Shown here piece after piece: positions 23,101-34,919 of a stretch of DNA of 64,000 nucleotides; the stretch's first letter is position 1; the number at the start of each line of letters is the position of its first letter. The DNA is taken from positions 193,066,087 through 193,130,086 of the forward strand of contig OZ018321.1 of NCBI GenBank assembly GCA_963969495.1, in the 5' to 3' direction. Under the pieces are notes generated by a model. That model was not told the origin of the DNA, searched no databases, and saw only the letters and a program-made list of their open reading frames with translations. The position numbers were made by a program, and so were the translations under genes. The stretch comes from Ceratothoa steindachneri. Taxonomy: Eukaryota; Arthropoda; Malacostraca; Isopoda; Cymothoidae.

Positions 23101-25560
23101 ATCGTCGCTGAATTTCGTCGTCTAGTGCTAGGACCTGGTTTGTTTCAAAGCGCACCAGCCGTTCTCTTTTGCCCAGATGTGGAAGCAAGTCAAAAGGATT
23201 CGAATAAAGTTCTCGAAAGACCTTATTCTCGTTCTCTAGGAGAACCTGACCAGAAAACTGGAATACGTATCCGTAACGACGTCTTTCAAAGCCACTGTCT
23301 CAACATTCTCTAGGTGAGATGCTGCTCCGCCATCTTCAATTCACCTCCTTATGTCGCTGAAGGTCACATACTGGAATTTTGTCCATAAGCGGCGAATGCT
23401 TCAAAAATAGATGTTATATTAGCCTTTGTTTCAGCATAGCGAAGGCTACCTGTCTTCTGTACAGTGGGCCTTCCGCAAATTACACTCAGTGCCTGGTGGA
23501 AAATTCTATCTGCGTCGTCTTCCTTTATAGAAGGTCCTACGCTTCGTTGTTTTTTTGATAATCAGAACGTATTTGATACCGCATGGCGATACAGCATCAT
23601 GCAAACCCTCCACATGAGTCGGGCGAAAGGACGCATCCAATAATCATATCAATTTTTTTTAAAGATCATTTATTCAGCGTATGTGTGTGTGGGGGAGGGG
23701 TGCCCTTTCCGGTCCAATCAGGCAGGAAGAGGGCATCCCACAGAGTAATGTCATCTATGTCGTACTTTTTTTCCTGAGCATCATAGGTATCACATCTATG
23801 CTGCCGGAAGATGTTCTCGCTTTGCTCTACGTAGACGACCTTTCAATCTCATTTGGTGCGACCCAGATGCCAACTCTGGACCGTCCACTCTAACAGATAT
23901 TGATCCGCATCTCTAGCTATGCCGATGCGCACAAGTTTCGATTTTCTTTGAACAAGAATAAGGTAATGCACGTCTGCTGCTATCCACGGGTCCATCCCGA
24001 GCAGAGTTATCCTAAAACGGAGTTTACCTGGAAGTGATGGATTTCCAAAATTACCCTGGTGTTAATTTCGACCGGCACCTCCCTTGGGAGGTTCATATCC
24101 GAATTCTTAGGGTGCTCGCCCACACGATGAAAATCATTCATTCCGTGACGTTCAGCACTTCAGGTGCTGATAGAGCTACCGCTTCTTTATTGAATCAAAA
24201 CTTTACTACAGATGCGAATTTTGCGCATCCGCAGACGAACGCGAATTTCAGAAAGTGGTCTCGATCTACCTGTCCGTGCTCTGGCAAACGTTGCCTTCCG
24301 CACGGCTCCTATTGGAAGTCTACTTGTCGATGACGGGGAGATGACGATAAGATTCCACTTGCTCTCCGCCGTAGATATCGCATTATGCGATTGTACTCTG
24401 GTCCGATCGTTTCTCTCAGTCTCCAACGGCTCTCTCTGTATCTGCCGCCGATCTTTACGGTGCATATACCACTGAGAGACGCCAATCATACCATAATCAC
24501 TTTAAATTTAGGCTTGGGAAACTCCGAGAGCTCTTTGTAGCTCTCGGGCCTGTGGCGCCTCTGTTCTTTCCAGGATGTTACACTGGAGGATATCACCTTT
24601 GACTATATTTGTCGCCGTGCCTCTGTTCCCAAAGCTTTTACAGAGACGACACTATTGCGTTCGACCATTTTGGATACACTATATATTGCACTGGATCCGT
24701 GCTATTGTTACCCCATGGTTCAAAGTCCAAAGATGTGTTGGGCTCACACGTCGTATTCCCTCTATTTGAAGTCAGCGTGGCTCTATCAGGTGCTGCTTCT
24801 AACTTCACAGTTTAACTGCTTGCAATATGTCAATGGATACGGGAGATAACCGCCGTGTCTAGTTTGGAAACCGGATCGTTGTCAATAACAATCACAAGGC
24901 GCCCTGACTGCTCTCGTAGAATTGGAATCTCAGCATCATTGCTTCTTTGACTCTATGGTTGACGTGAGATGAGCAGATGTCAAGATTATCTTTTGCTTAG
25001 TCCTGGATATGTAGAGATTGCGGGAAATGGATGCGCGGATGGAGGTGCCAAAGAGCTAGCGAAGATTGGACGGGGATACTAGCGTTTCGCAAATTCCTCA
25101 CTCTAACAACATGGAAAAAATAAGCCAGCCTTCCAGGCTGCCGCTAAAAAAAGACGGGAGACGGCCGATATAAATTTACAGCTATTCCAGTGGACCTATC
25201 CCCTAATGTCTCGATGTCTTTAGTTCACCTTCTTTCGTCTTTGAATTGGGCCCAGTCAGGGGACACTTCACCCTTTGATAGACCGCTTTCCTGCACATTA
25301 CTACGATCCATGCGTTATCCCCGAGAATTTTAGGCACATTCTTGTTGAGTGTCCCATTGTTAGGAATCTTCGAGCACATTAGCTGCCTCGATACCGAGAC
25401 GAGCGGAGTAACTACCGCTTGTCTCTTGTACTTGGGGCGGGTTCGTGCAATCTTGATATTGGACTGTTGTAATCTTTGGAAAAGGTTGGCATCCACTATT
25501 TTATTTAATATTTTTGATGCTTGGTGCTTGCTCGGGCGCCCGGGAGAAGCGTGCTTACTG
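20200..25560 (+). mobile_element. Decayed I/Jockey-type non-LTR retrotransposon
   Basis: A LINE-sized relic whose domains appear in the expected order through many stops and frameshifts. Near 21795-21840 there is a gag-like zinc-knuckle remnant, CYRFGHTNLSCK, lacking the first Cys. Near 23030-23140 the segment EKRYTYIRYNRCPNDFIVAEFRR resembles the linker between endonuclease and reverse transcriptase. RT palm motifs follow: a GIPQ-like turn near 23730 and LYVDDLSIS at about 23826-23855, holding the two catalytic Asp of motif C. Near 24275-24330 comes VAFRTAPIGSLLVDDGEM, a block typical of this clade. Near 24715-24790, HGSKSKDVLGSHVVFP resembles the start of an RNase H domain (usual form YTDGSKS). 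A zinc-finger-like tail, ILVECPIVRNLRAH, lies near 25330. The first ~430 bases are probably 5' UTR. The combination of RT and RNase H favours the I clade. Confidence 0.7.
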
Positions 25561-26100
25561 TGATTTTCCTTTTTTGCGAAAACCAGGACCAGATTTTTTT
25601 TAGAAAACTGTGACTCCACTTTTCTTTGAAAAAGATAATTTAATTTTTTTGTGAAAACCGCAAGTTTTCTAGGAGAAAACAGGGATTTAACCTTTTTGTA
25701 AAACTGGGACTTGACTTTTCCGTGAAATGTTTCACTTCACTTTTTGTGAAAAGTGTCATTCCACTTTTTGTGAAAACTGAGACCAGATTTTTGTGGAAAA
25801 TCTTGATTTCGTTTTTTGAGAAAACTGAGAGTTCACTTTTTTATCATAACTAGGTATCACTTTTTGTGAAAACTAGGAATTCGTCTTATTTTTAAACGTA
25901 TTTAGTTTTTTATGAAACCGGGGAGTTAACGGTTTTTGGAGAAAACTGTGCCTTCAACTTTTTGTGAAAACTGAGTCACTTTTTTTTTTTAAATTGTACT
26001 TTAATTCTTTTTTAACTGGCCTTCCCTTTTCATGAAAACCATTGCTTCAATTTAAAAAAAAATCCTGTAACTTAATTTTTAAAAAAAAGCCACGAACTTT
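25561..26100. repeat. Degenerate ~26-bp minisatellite
   Basis: About 20 poorly conserved units built around TTTTTGTGAAAACTG and a GACTTCACTT-like half. They begin directly at the end of the upstream LINE. Unit length varies between roughly 24 and 30 bp. Confidence 0.8.
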
Positions 26101-28200
26101 ACTTTTACTCGCCATCAACGATTAAATATATTTTCTTAATTACGAAGTTAAAAATTTTTCAGGAATACACAAAACGTTGACTAAGCGAGCGACCGGTGCC
26201 GTGGCACGGTTGCCGAGGCCCTTTCCTTCTCTTGCTGTAGTTTGTGACACAACGGATCACTGCAAGTCTAGGTTTTATTTTTTTATATAAATAACTCCTG
26301 TAGTTATCAATACCGCATATAAAACCATAAACTACTCAAGAGAATAAGAGCAAGAAAACAAACTCAAAGACTATCCAATTACCTTAAGAATAATTCAGAA
26401 TAAAAGGAACACAATAACAGCAGAGAAATTTAGATCAAGGAAAAAATCGAGACTTCCTATCGCCCTTGAGACTACAAAGTCCTGATGCCAGAATAATCTC
26501 CTTATGAAAAAAGAAAAAAAAACGTAGGAGTATAAGAAAAAATAGATACTAATTTATGAGAAAATTGATGTGTATTTGAAGAAAGGATGGGTCCAAAACA
26601 AAGAACTATAAGTATAAATTCAGCCATAACCATAAACAACATAATTCTTTCATAGATAATTGAACAAAATACTAATAAGAATTATGCGGGCTTTTGTTTT
26701 GAATGACTTGAGCACGTCTCCGGCCGCAGAAGTTGAGCAATTTTTATCGTGTTGTTTAGACGTGATTTTATTTCGTTCTTACTCCAATTTTTGCCAGAGA
26801 TCTTCAACATTCATCGAATTAAATCGGGCCTCTGCCAAGGCGCTTTAAACAATACACCCCTAGGCTGTATGATAAATTTATTAGCTTTATGAATTATCTA
26901 TTACCTTAATATTATTCATTTATCCGATTCCATTAGAATTTAATATCAGTTTGTTAAAAATATAACATATTTATCACATTTTTTCCACATTTATTTCATT
27001 TACCTAAACATACAGTAAGACATCTTATAATTCTTACAAATAAGCTACTATGTAAAAGTATCTAATGAGCGATTTGTGCCACAATACCTAACTGCATGTC
27101 ATGAATGAATTAACTTTTCCTCCCAAAAACAATAATTTTTAATATCACGTCAGTGTAGAGAGCATCCACATTTTACGTTTTCTGAACTGATATAACGTTA
27201 TTTTATGACTTTCTAAAGTTATTCAATAATATATTTGACATAGACTAAATATATAAGTCAAGGATTCTTTTTATTGAAGTAGGGCACAAACAAGATTTAG
27301 TCGTATCATAAAATTCTCCTCATAATCCAAACAGCTTTACAAGAACATTTCTTCGACTATCACACTGAGTAAATTTTTCTCTTGAAATTACACATTAGAG
27401 CTTGAAATATTTGGTAAGTGCGTGAATACATAGATATAATGAAGTCTGAAGGCCATTGCAAGCCAGTTCTATATTGATAGTCGACTTTAATAGCTATACT
27501 GGCTTATAGGAAAACAAGAACTAAGTGAAAATGGAAAATATTAATAGTGGTGGGTATGTATAGACTGATACTCTTAAATCTTGTTCGAATTTGTGTCGGA
27601 GAATATAGGTTTACATGGAGCAGAGGTCAAAACAAAACCAAAATGATTCTGCCTTGATTTCAATTAGCTTGTATAAGGAACATATACATATTTAAAATGC
27701 ATATCGATGAAAATCAATATAGATTTGATTCCAATGGCCATAATTTAGTAGAAGTTACAATTATGATGAAATAAGGAAACAAAAGAAATGAAAATAAATG
27801 GAAAAACATACGAATACTATAAAAAAAACTCTGAGTCAATTACAAAATATTCACAACGATTGGAAGAGAATTTTACAAACCAACTGGTACCAGTACAACT
27901 ACAGGGCAGAAACAGAAAAGTTCAAAGAATTATAATTAATGTATTTGACACAAAAACAGATTAAAGATGAAATTAATATTTCTACAAACAAAATGGCAAA
28001 GGAAATTATGAAAACTGAAAAAATATAAGTTAGGAAAGATAGAAGATAAAGAGAAGTAATTAAAAAAATTACAATGAACAGGAAAAACTATTGACACAGG
28101 AAGAGAGAAGAAACTTACGAACTATTGGAATGGCATAAATCCAAACATGATAATGAGGAAAATAATATTCCGTCTTGTATAGGGATATGTTCAAGAAGAA
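26101..28200. other. AT-rich gene-free stretch
   Basis: Two kilobases of AT-rich sequence. Only short ORFs occur (for example 26660-26848), with no recognisable domain. No tandem array or TIR was seen. Confidence 0.4.
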
Positions 28201-28204
28201 GGAA

Positions 28205-28750
28205 CAAAAGAAATGGCAGGTCTCTGCCACATGACTGCCATCCAGGCTCTTTTGCCACATGACTGCTATCAAGGCTTTTTTGCCACATGACTGCTATCAA
28301 GGCCATTTTGCCACATGACTGCTATCAAGGCCATTTTGCCACATGACTGTCAACAAGACTATTTTGCCACATGACTACCATCAAGGTTATTTTGACACAT
28401 GAATGTCATCAAGACTATTTTGCCACATGACTGCTATCAAAGCTATTTTTCCACATGACTGCTCTTAAGACCCTTTTGCCACATGACTGCTATCAAGGCC
28501 ATTTTGCCACATGACTGCTATCAAGGCTATTTTGCCACATGACTGCTATCAAGGCTATTTTTCCACATGACTGCTATCAAGGCCATTTTGCCACATGACT
28601 GCTATCAAGGCTATTTTGCCACATGACTGCTATCAAGGCCATTTTGCCACATGACTGCTATCAAGGCTAATTTGTCACATGACTACCATCAAGGCTATTT
28701 TGCCGCATGACTGCTATCAAGGCTATTTTGCCACATGACTGCCATAATAG
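28205..28750. repeat. 28-bp minisatellite, about 19 copies
   Basis: Well-preserved tandem units of 28 bp carrying TTTTGCCACATGACTGC followed by TATCAAGGC and a variable dinucleotide. Unit-to-unit differences are few (for example ACTACCATC or AATGTCATC variants). That indicates a fairly recent expansion. Spurious His/Cys/Trp-rich ORFs read across it on the minus strand. Confidence 0.93.
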
Positions 28751-28824
28751 AATATTTTTTGAATCCTGGATTTTTATGTAGCAACTGATTCAAAGGTGAT
28801 AAATAAATAGGTAAATACATTTGC

Positions 28825-29110
28825 AAACTTTTAAACAAGGTCAACAGACCTCGGTCGCGTGCTCTCAATTATTCTGACTTATGACCTTCAAAATTTTCAA
28901 TAATTCCAGGACTAACCTTGGGAGGACCTTAGCAATTATATCATTCAAAGGAGAATATAAAACAACATAAAGGTTTTAATTTTCGGTAGAATCGGCCGAA
29001 TAGTTACGATGTTATTGCCAAAAAACTCAGTGAAAAGTAAAATGGTACTATCCGACCGAAGACCTATGTATCAAAAGAGGAATTATAGAATCGTTGAACG
29101 CGACTAAAAA
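28825..29110. repeat. Dispersed repeat, copy A
   Basis: The segment shares a long colinear match with 51140-51965. Common blocks include CAAGGTC, TTATGACCT, the run around GACTTTGGCAATGGTATCATT (GACCTTAGCAATTATATCATT here), AAAACAACATAAAGG, CGAATAGTTACGATGTTATT and GCGACTAAAAATTC. It has no coding capacity. It is an interspersed repeat of unknown class, and no terminal repeat was found. Confidence 0.7.
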
Positions 29111-29224
29111 TTCAAACGATAGAATAAATTCATTAATATTCCTGGTACACTAGTCATGAGTACCACCTAGTGACGTTCCCCCCCCCCCTCCAACACAATT
29201 ATTATTATTTTTTTAAGGGCATGA

Positions 29225-29450
29225 GTTTTACCCCGATCCGAACTCAGAATGTCATTTATTTATCAATGGGGACCTACTGATTGACGTGGGATCCGAACCA
29301 CGGCTATCTACAACATAGGGCAGCCGCCAAGTAATCGACACGGATCTGGACTCCATTCAACAACTAAACACACCAGATGTCGCTTAACATTGCTACATTA
29401 GGATGCCGGTGTTTCGACTCGGCTAAGTAGTGGAAGGGGGGTTAAACTAC
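29225..29450 (-). repeat. SINE-like dispersed repeat, copy 1
   Basis: On the minus strand, GTGGTTCGGATCCCACG resembles a pol III B-box with pairing T-stem. A D-arm-like segment lies upstream of it (in minus-strand reading). The plus-strand tail, CAACTAAACACACCAGATG, recurs at 57.06-57.11 kb as CAACTAAACATACCAAATG with matching flanks. A tRNA-related SINE is the simplest reading. The A-box is weak. Confidence 0.45.
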
Positions 29451-29812
29451 CCACCTCTGAACCTTAATTAGGGGGGGTACAAAATCCTGAAACAACTTTA
29501 TTTGCAATTTTATGTACTTATGCAGTGAAAATGGGGTCTAGCGTAAACAAACCAGGGTTAAGATTGAAATTTGGGAACGCGTTAATGGAGATACATTCTA
29601 ATATATTTCTCGAAATATAATTACTGCATTTTATGACTGGTTTGGCACTGTTCCAGTTAATGCTATGGTTAAGATTGTACATATGTAGAAAAAAGGCAGA
29701 TTGCTAAGTGTGATTACGTACATTGGCTTGATGTTGCTTAACCTGGACATTTAGTTCTTTCCAGGTTTGTCCATAATAACATTTTTGGCAGTTGTTGCAG
29801 CCTATCGAATAA
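29451..29812. other. Short gene-free stretch
   Basis: Contains small homopolymer G runs and AT-rich sequence. No supported feature. Confidence 0.35.
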
Positions 29813-29865
29813 ACAATGCCAGGTCGTGAAGGGGGGGGGGACGGGGAAATTTTTTACTTAGTGGC

Positions 29866-30985
29866 TACATTAGACAGAACGAAGATGAGTGATCGTAATG
29901 CAATGAGAGTAATATCAGCAACAGTCTCAACCCTTGGAAAAGATATTGATGATATAACTATAAGTAGAAGTACGCTGCAAAGAGAAAGGAAAAAATTAAG
30001 AAAAGAAATAGCAGATAGTATGAAGCAATCATTCACTACAGATGCGCCTCTTGCAGTCCATTGGTATGGCAAATTAATGCCTGATTTAATTGAGAATGAA
30101 AATGTAGACAGATTGCCTTTGTTAGTGTCTGGTGGGGAACAACTCTAAACTTTTGGGGATACCGAAACTAATGTCAGGTACAGGTGATCAAACAGCAGCA
30201 GCAGTTGTGGAATGTCTTGAAGATTGGAATATCAAAGACAGTGTTAAGGCCATGTATTTTGATACCACTGCTAGTAACAATAGTCCTAACAAAGGTGCAT
30301 GTGTGACAATAGAAACAAAACTAAACAGAAGTCTTCTTGGTTTTGCTTGCAGGCATCATATTAATTAAATAATTGTGTCTAACGTATTTCAAACTGGTTT
30401 ACATCTTCAACTGCATCTACTGCTCCACGAAAGGATTTAGCGTACTTGTAAAGTCTCCAAGAATGTGAAGTTAAGGAACTTGCTTCTGTAGCCAGTAGAG
30501 CACTCGGCCGTGACCTTTGGTATTTAAGCGAAGAATTGGTGTCCCTTGCTTTCATGGATAAAGGTGTCACTCTAGACTTGAAGAGAAAGATGGTTTCGCC
30601 ATTGCAGAAGCCTGGTTCACAGCATCCCGAGAAACTATTATCACTGGAAGAAAAAGAGAGCATCACAGACGAAACTTTAGCTAACTTCGTGACTGAATCC
30701 AGTCGACTTTTCTTCACAAAATTGCGGTTCGATTCCTCTTTCTTAGAAGTAGACCCGTCAGAATGGAATGAACGAAGTGATTATCAAGCAGCGAAAGAAT
30801 ATACTAATACTATGAATGTCACCAATGACAACGAAGAAAGAGCTGTAGCCTTGATTGGGAGCTAGAATAATCATCTTACCTAAAATGAAGATCAACTTCA
30901 GTACCTTGTACAGGTTGTCGAAAGTCACAGAGATAAATTTCCAAATACAACAAAATATGCATTGAGGAAAAGCATGAATAATTAA
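29866..30985 (+). pseudogene. Broken transposase-like ORF, uncharacterised invertebrate family
   Basis: Three in-order blocks of one protein. Block 1 (29866-30150) runs from VATLDRTKMSDRNAM through APLAVHWYGKLMPDL to DRLPLLVSGGEQL. Block 2 (about 30150-30366, shifted frame) has LGIPKLMSGTGDQT, MYFDTTASN, GACVTIE and LLGFACRHHIN. Block 3 (about 30455-30865) has LGRDLWYLSEELVSLAFMDK and then LANFVTESSRLFF. A last scrap at 30890-30985 reads QLQYLVQVVESHRDKFPNTT. From memory this block order recurs in multicopy invertebrate proteins usually listed as uncharacterised. The FDTTASN and CRHH motifs suggest an RNase H-like transposase, but that is inference. Roughly the central third between blocks 2 and 3 is missing, and there is a frameshift near 30146. 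A plus-strand G run at 29829 marks a disrupted N-terminus. Confidence 0.6.
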
Positions 30986-30989
30986 TAAC

Positions 30990-31234
30990 AAAACTCAATT
31001 CATTGCAAAACACTGTGGAATAGGCGCCTTTCTCAGTTACCTCAAGGGTGGAGCGGAAAAAACTGTGAAACATTAAACTTTATACATTTGGGGGCACTAG
31101 TAAAACACGTTCAAACGAGCTCAAATTGGCAACAATTGTTTTTATAGGTAGCCTCACAATTTGCGTGGGTGAGACTAACAAATTTAATAATATGTAAAAC
31201 CACCCCTATACACCTGGGCCAGGCTAATATATAT

Positions 31235-31307
<73 letters not shown>

Positions 31308-32265
31308 TTTCAACAACTTTTCTAAGTAGCCTTCCGTCGCAAATTACTTTTTGGCTTATACCTGAATTAGAGCGAAAATTAAGTATTTTTTAAGTTTAAT
31401 TTAATGCCAAAATTCATTTGCGACGGAAATGAATGCTAAAGAATGTCTGGAGATTATATACAATAAATACACCTTTAGTGTTTCATTTTCAAGAAAAAGT
31501 GTATGATTTTTTTGTTTCAAATACGTCATTGAATGTAATGAGCACAATTTAGTAGATACCACACTATTTATCTCAGGTATTACATAGTTTAAATTCAATT
31601 ATAATAAACGCCCAAGACATCTTTTGCAAGAAGCATTTACTGATAAAGTGACCAAGAAAAATTAACTTTCTCAAGCTGAAAAGAGATATCGGGAAGAAAT
31701 CTGGTTAAAGAAAGTCTTCTAGGCAAATTTCGAAGGATTGGAACCCAAATCATCGTACTGCGAAGAAAACTGTAGAGAAAGAATGACATTTAGCTAACAA
31801 AAAAAGTTTAACCAGAATCTTGAGCTTTATCTCCAGAGATCTTTCTTAAATCAAAATAAAAGTGACAAAAAAACATCATGCTTAAGCAGAGTCATTTTTC
31901 AAGCTGACGGTGGGTTGGTTCGACCAGAGTGAGGAATTGAGTTCCTCTACTTCCCATATCTCATTCTTTTCTTTTTCCTTTACTAATCTTTCTTTTTTTT
32001 CAATCTGGGAGAATAGATCACAAGTATTGACGGCCTAAGCTGGCTCTCCAGTCATACACAGTTCTTCTGTTCTTCTCTTTCGCCTGAGGGCACTCTCACT
32101 CTTTCTTTAACTGCTACCATGTGTCTCCAGTGCTGTCAGTTTATTTCGAGAGCAGTAATATGAATAGTTGCTATAAATTATTGTCCCCAGTACCCAGCAG
32201 AACTTAAATGTTCAGGGGGTGCTAAGAACCTCTGGATTAGGCTTAAGATTCTTTAGGTTTAAGTT
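30990..32265. other. Gene-free stretch with a TA tract
   Basis: Besides the (TA)n tract listed separately, it holds a 13-bp inverted repeat, TTCCGTCGCAAAT near 31331 and ATTTGCGACGGAA near 31417, about 75 bases apart. There are also ORF scraps without recognisable domains. The last ~200 bases may be the 5' end of the following LINE. Confidence 0.35.
31229..31303. repeat. (TA)n microsatellite
   Basis: Long alternating TA run with a single AATA interruption. Confidence 0.97.
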
Positions 32266-32269
32266 ATTG

Positions 32270-34919
32270 TTGTTTAGTATTTGCCTGTTTGCTTGTATGT
32301 GGCGATGTTGAGTTGAATCCTGGCCATGATAACTCTAATCAAAAGTGTCGAATTCTTTATAGTAAAATTAGGAGGTTATACTCTAATTTTGATGTTTTGC
32401 AAATTGTCTCTAGGAATTTTTATATTGTTCTGTGTCAGAGAGAGAGAGTCACGCGGATAAAGAGGCCTATGAGTTATCTCACGGAAGGACGAACTTTCAA
32501 CCTGCGTCTTTCGGTAAACTTCCGGAGCGATAACGAAGCGAAACGAGTCAAACTGGAGCCTGGAACTCAAATCAGCAAAAGGGCGCTAAGCCCTTGCCGC
32601 CACGCTCTGAATCGGAGTGGCACTCACTTCAGACAGCAAACAACATCTCTTCCGGTGAAGTCGTATATTTACCAGCGTGGAAAAGAGCAAATTAGTATTC
32701 AACCAGGAGCCAGGCACTGTTCACGCAGTATCCAAGCAGTAATCAGGATGATTCATTGGAACCAGCCAAAGGACACAACTGCCACTTCACAAGCAACTCT
32801 CTGATACTCTAAGGATTCGCAAGCAATAAACCAGTTGTTCAGAACTACAGCAGTCAAGGACATAAGGACTCATTCTGGAATAACACATTTCACTCCGTTC
32901 CCTGCAAGGATACTCCCTCGAACAACCACTCGAGGGCACTCTCTCCTCTTGGAAAATCGTAAGCCTATTACATTTTTTTTTATCACCGTCGAAGAGGCGT
33001 GACGCTTTCCGACTACAAAGCTTCACCTCATCATCTCCTCCCCTTTTCTTTCGGGTAAATATTGTGCTACTCATAGCTCGTGCCGAAGCATTCATTGTAA
33101 ATTAATTTCCTTTTGTTGAACGATTAGTTTACCCAGTGTATAAACTATTGTTAAATTCTGTGTTTTGTTTATATAATAGTAAAGACTTTTTTTTCTCTTG
33201 TTTAAATCCAAGAACCACATAAAAAGCCATTGATCTATTTACTAAGTCTGTCAACAGCTGAAAACGCACTCGCATATCCCCCGTACTTAAAAGGGATTTT
33301 CTCCGCGTTTAGGGAAGGCAAGTGAAGGTCAGAGACGCCTACCTGACCTACGACATTCTGTGTTCTGAGACTTTGGTGTTAGACAGACGAAATATCTCTG
33401 AATTACTCTTACCTGATTTTAATAAACCTACTCTCCTCTTACGTGACTCTAGACCGCCAGTTCGTGGCTTAGCTACTTATAACTGGTCTGAGTTTTCAGC
33501 CTCTGTCAAATCTGATTTTAAATGTAATTGTCATGAAGTTAAGGTTAGCAGTAGAATTAATAACTTTTATATATATTTAGTATATACCCTAACCCAGACT
33601 TGGATAGCAGTATATTTGAATGCCTCCTTGATTCTATTTTTGCCGGTGACCTGAATGTTCATCATAGAGAATTGTACAATTCAGTCAGTGACACTTGATT
33701 TTGATCATTTGTCTGGATGTAAACAGCTTATTACTGAATCGACTCACCATAATGGAAATTGCCTGGATTTACTATTGATAGATGTACCGGCTTTAGTTGA
33801 CTCGGCTATTAAACCTCCTCTGGGTAGGTCTGACCCATTCTATTATTTCTTTTAAATTGAAACTTAATTTTGAGATTCCTAATATAAGTATATCTGGTAG
33901 AATCTATGTTAAGTCTCCAGCAGTTTGGCTTGGTGTATTCAATGACGTTGATAATATACAATGGAGTAATATATATAAATCTCCTAATCCTATTGGCCAT
34001 TTAAACGCTGCCCTTGTTAATATAATTCTTACTAAGATCATAAGATGAAGACTAAAAGACAAGGTGTGGTTCACTGATGATTGTAGAATGGCATACCAAG
34101 AGAAGCAATCTGGTTATCGCCTCTAGTCTCGCAATCAATCTAGATTGTTATGGGAGACTTAGAGCTCACGCTCAAGCTGTTTATAATGATGCACAAGCAG
34201 AATATAATAGCCATTTACGCGAAATTTTGACCAATGCATGCCAACCGCACAAATGGTGGTCCACTTTTATAATTTTATTGGGGAATTGATTCTGTATTAC
34301 TTCCCATTCGAATGGACAATGGAACAATGGCTTCTGACCCATTTGTTAAGGCTGAAGCTTTGTCATCTGTGTTTCAGAGAAAGCAAAGGGATCAAAAACT
34401 GGATCTCCCTTCGCCTTTTATCCTAATTCAGAATTCTCATACTTAGCCTTTAAATCCTCAGAATTAAAATATTATTTAAATGATTTGTATTCATTCGGTG
34501 GTACTAATCCAAATAAAATATTTCCACTTTTCTCAAAACTTTATCTAAGTAACTGGCTCCTAAACTTGCCAAGATATTCAGAAGTCTTCTGGCCTCGGTA
34601 GTTTTTCAGTGTCCTGGAGAAGTGCCAATGTTTCTCCAATTGCTTAGGGAGCCTCTCTTATACAATTTCGCTAAGAATATAGACTAATTTCTATTACTCC
34701 AATTCCTTCAAAATTTTATGAAAAGTTATTAGCAAGACGATAATACAAGTTTGTGAATTCCAAAAATATTTTACGTAATATGCAAGTTGGTTTCAGAAAA
34801 GGTCTTAGTACTACTGATGCCTTATTGGTATTAACCCAGGATCTGAAATCCTCTTTGAATGCTCGCTCAGACACCAGGGTTATTCCCCTCGAATTTAGCT
34901 CTGCTTTTGATATAGTGGC
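32270..34919 (+). mobile_element. Jockey-like LINE, truncated, split by an LTR
   Basis: The ORF opens around 32285 with LLVCGDVELNPGH-like sequence and KCRILYSKIRRLYSNFD, the start of an APE-type endonuclease. It is cut at 32432 by an LTR insertion and resumes at 33361 with CSETLVLDRRNISELLLPDF. Later fragments are FVGDLNVHH-like (written GDLNVH near 33647), LSGCKQLITESTHHNGNCLD, ALVDSAIKPPLGRSD, KVWFTDDCRMAYQEK (one frame up) and the RT approach region SELKYYLNDL. It ends at RT motif A, LEFSSAFDIV, where the usual first Asp is Glu. Motif C (YADD) and everything after are missing. Stops and frameshifts are frequent. LINEs of this type are, to my knowledge, abundant in decapod genomes. Confidence 0.75.
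32433..33355. mobile_element. Solo LTR of a retrotransposon (923 bp)
   Basis: The insert starts TGTCAGAG and ends CTACGACA, giving TG...CA ends with a TGTC/GACA terminal inverted repeat. It is flanked by identical 5-bp copies TTCTG (32428-32432 and 33356-33360). Removing the insert and one copy restores a continuous LINE reading frame, FYIVLCSETLV. No internal gag-pol region is present, so it is a recombined solo LTR. The 5-bp duplication and TGT...ACA ends are compatible with Gypsy or BEL/Pao types. Its transcriptional orientation is not determined. The 171-codon ORF that crosses the left junction is a chimera and not a gene. Confidence 0.85.

Noticed and set aside
28205..28750. CRISPR-like periodic array
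   Set aside because: The whole 28-bp unit repeats without unique spacers and the setting is eukaryotic, so it is a minisatellite. The 31-bp array at 57-62 kb was rejected for the same reason.
32289..32804. A 171-codon ORF as a single gene
   Set aside because: It crosses the LINE-LTR junction at 32432/32433. The first third is LINE endonuclease and the rest is LTR sequence.
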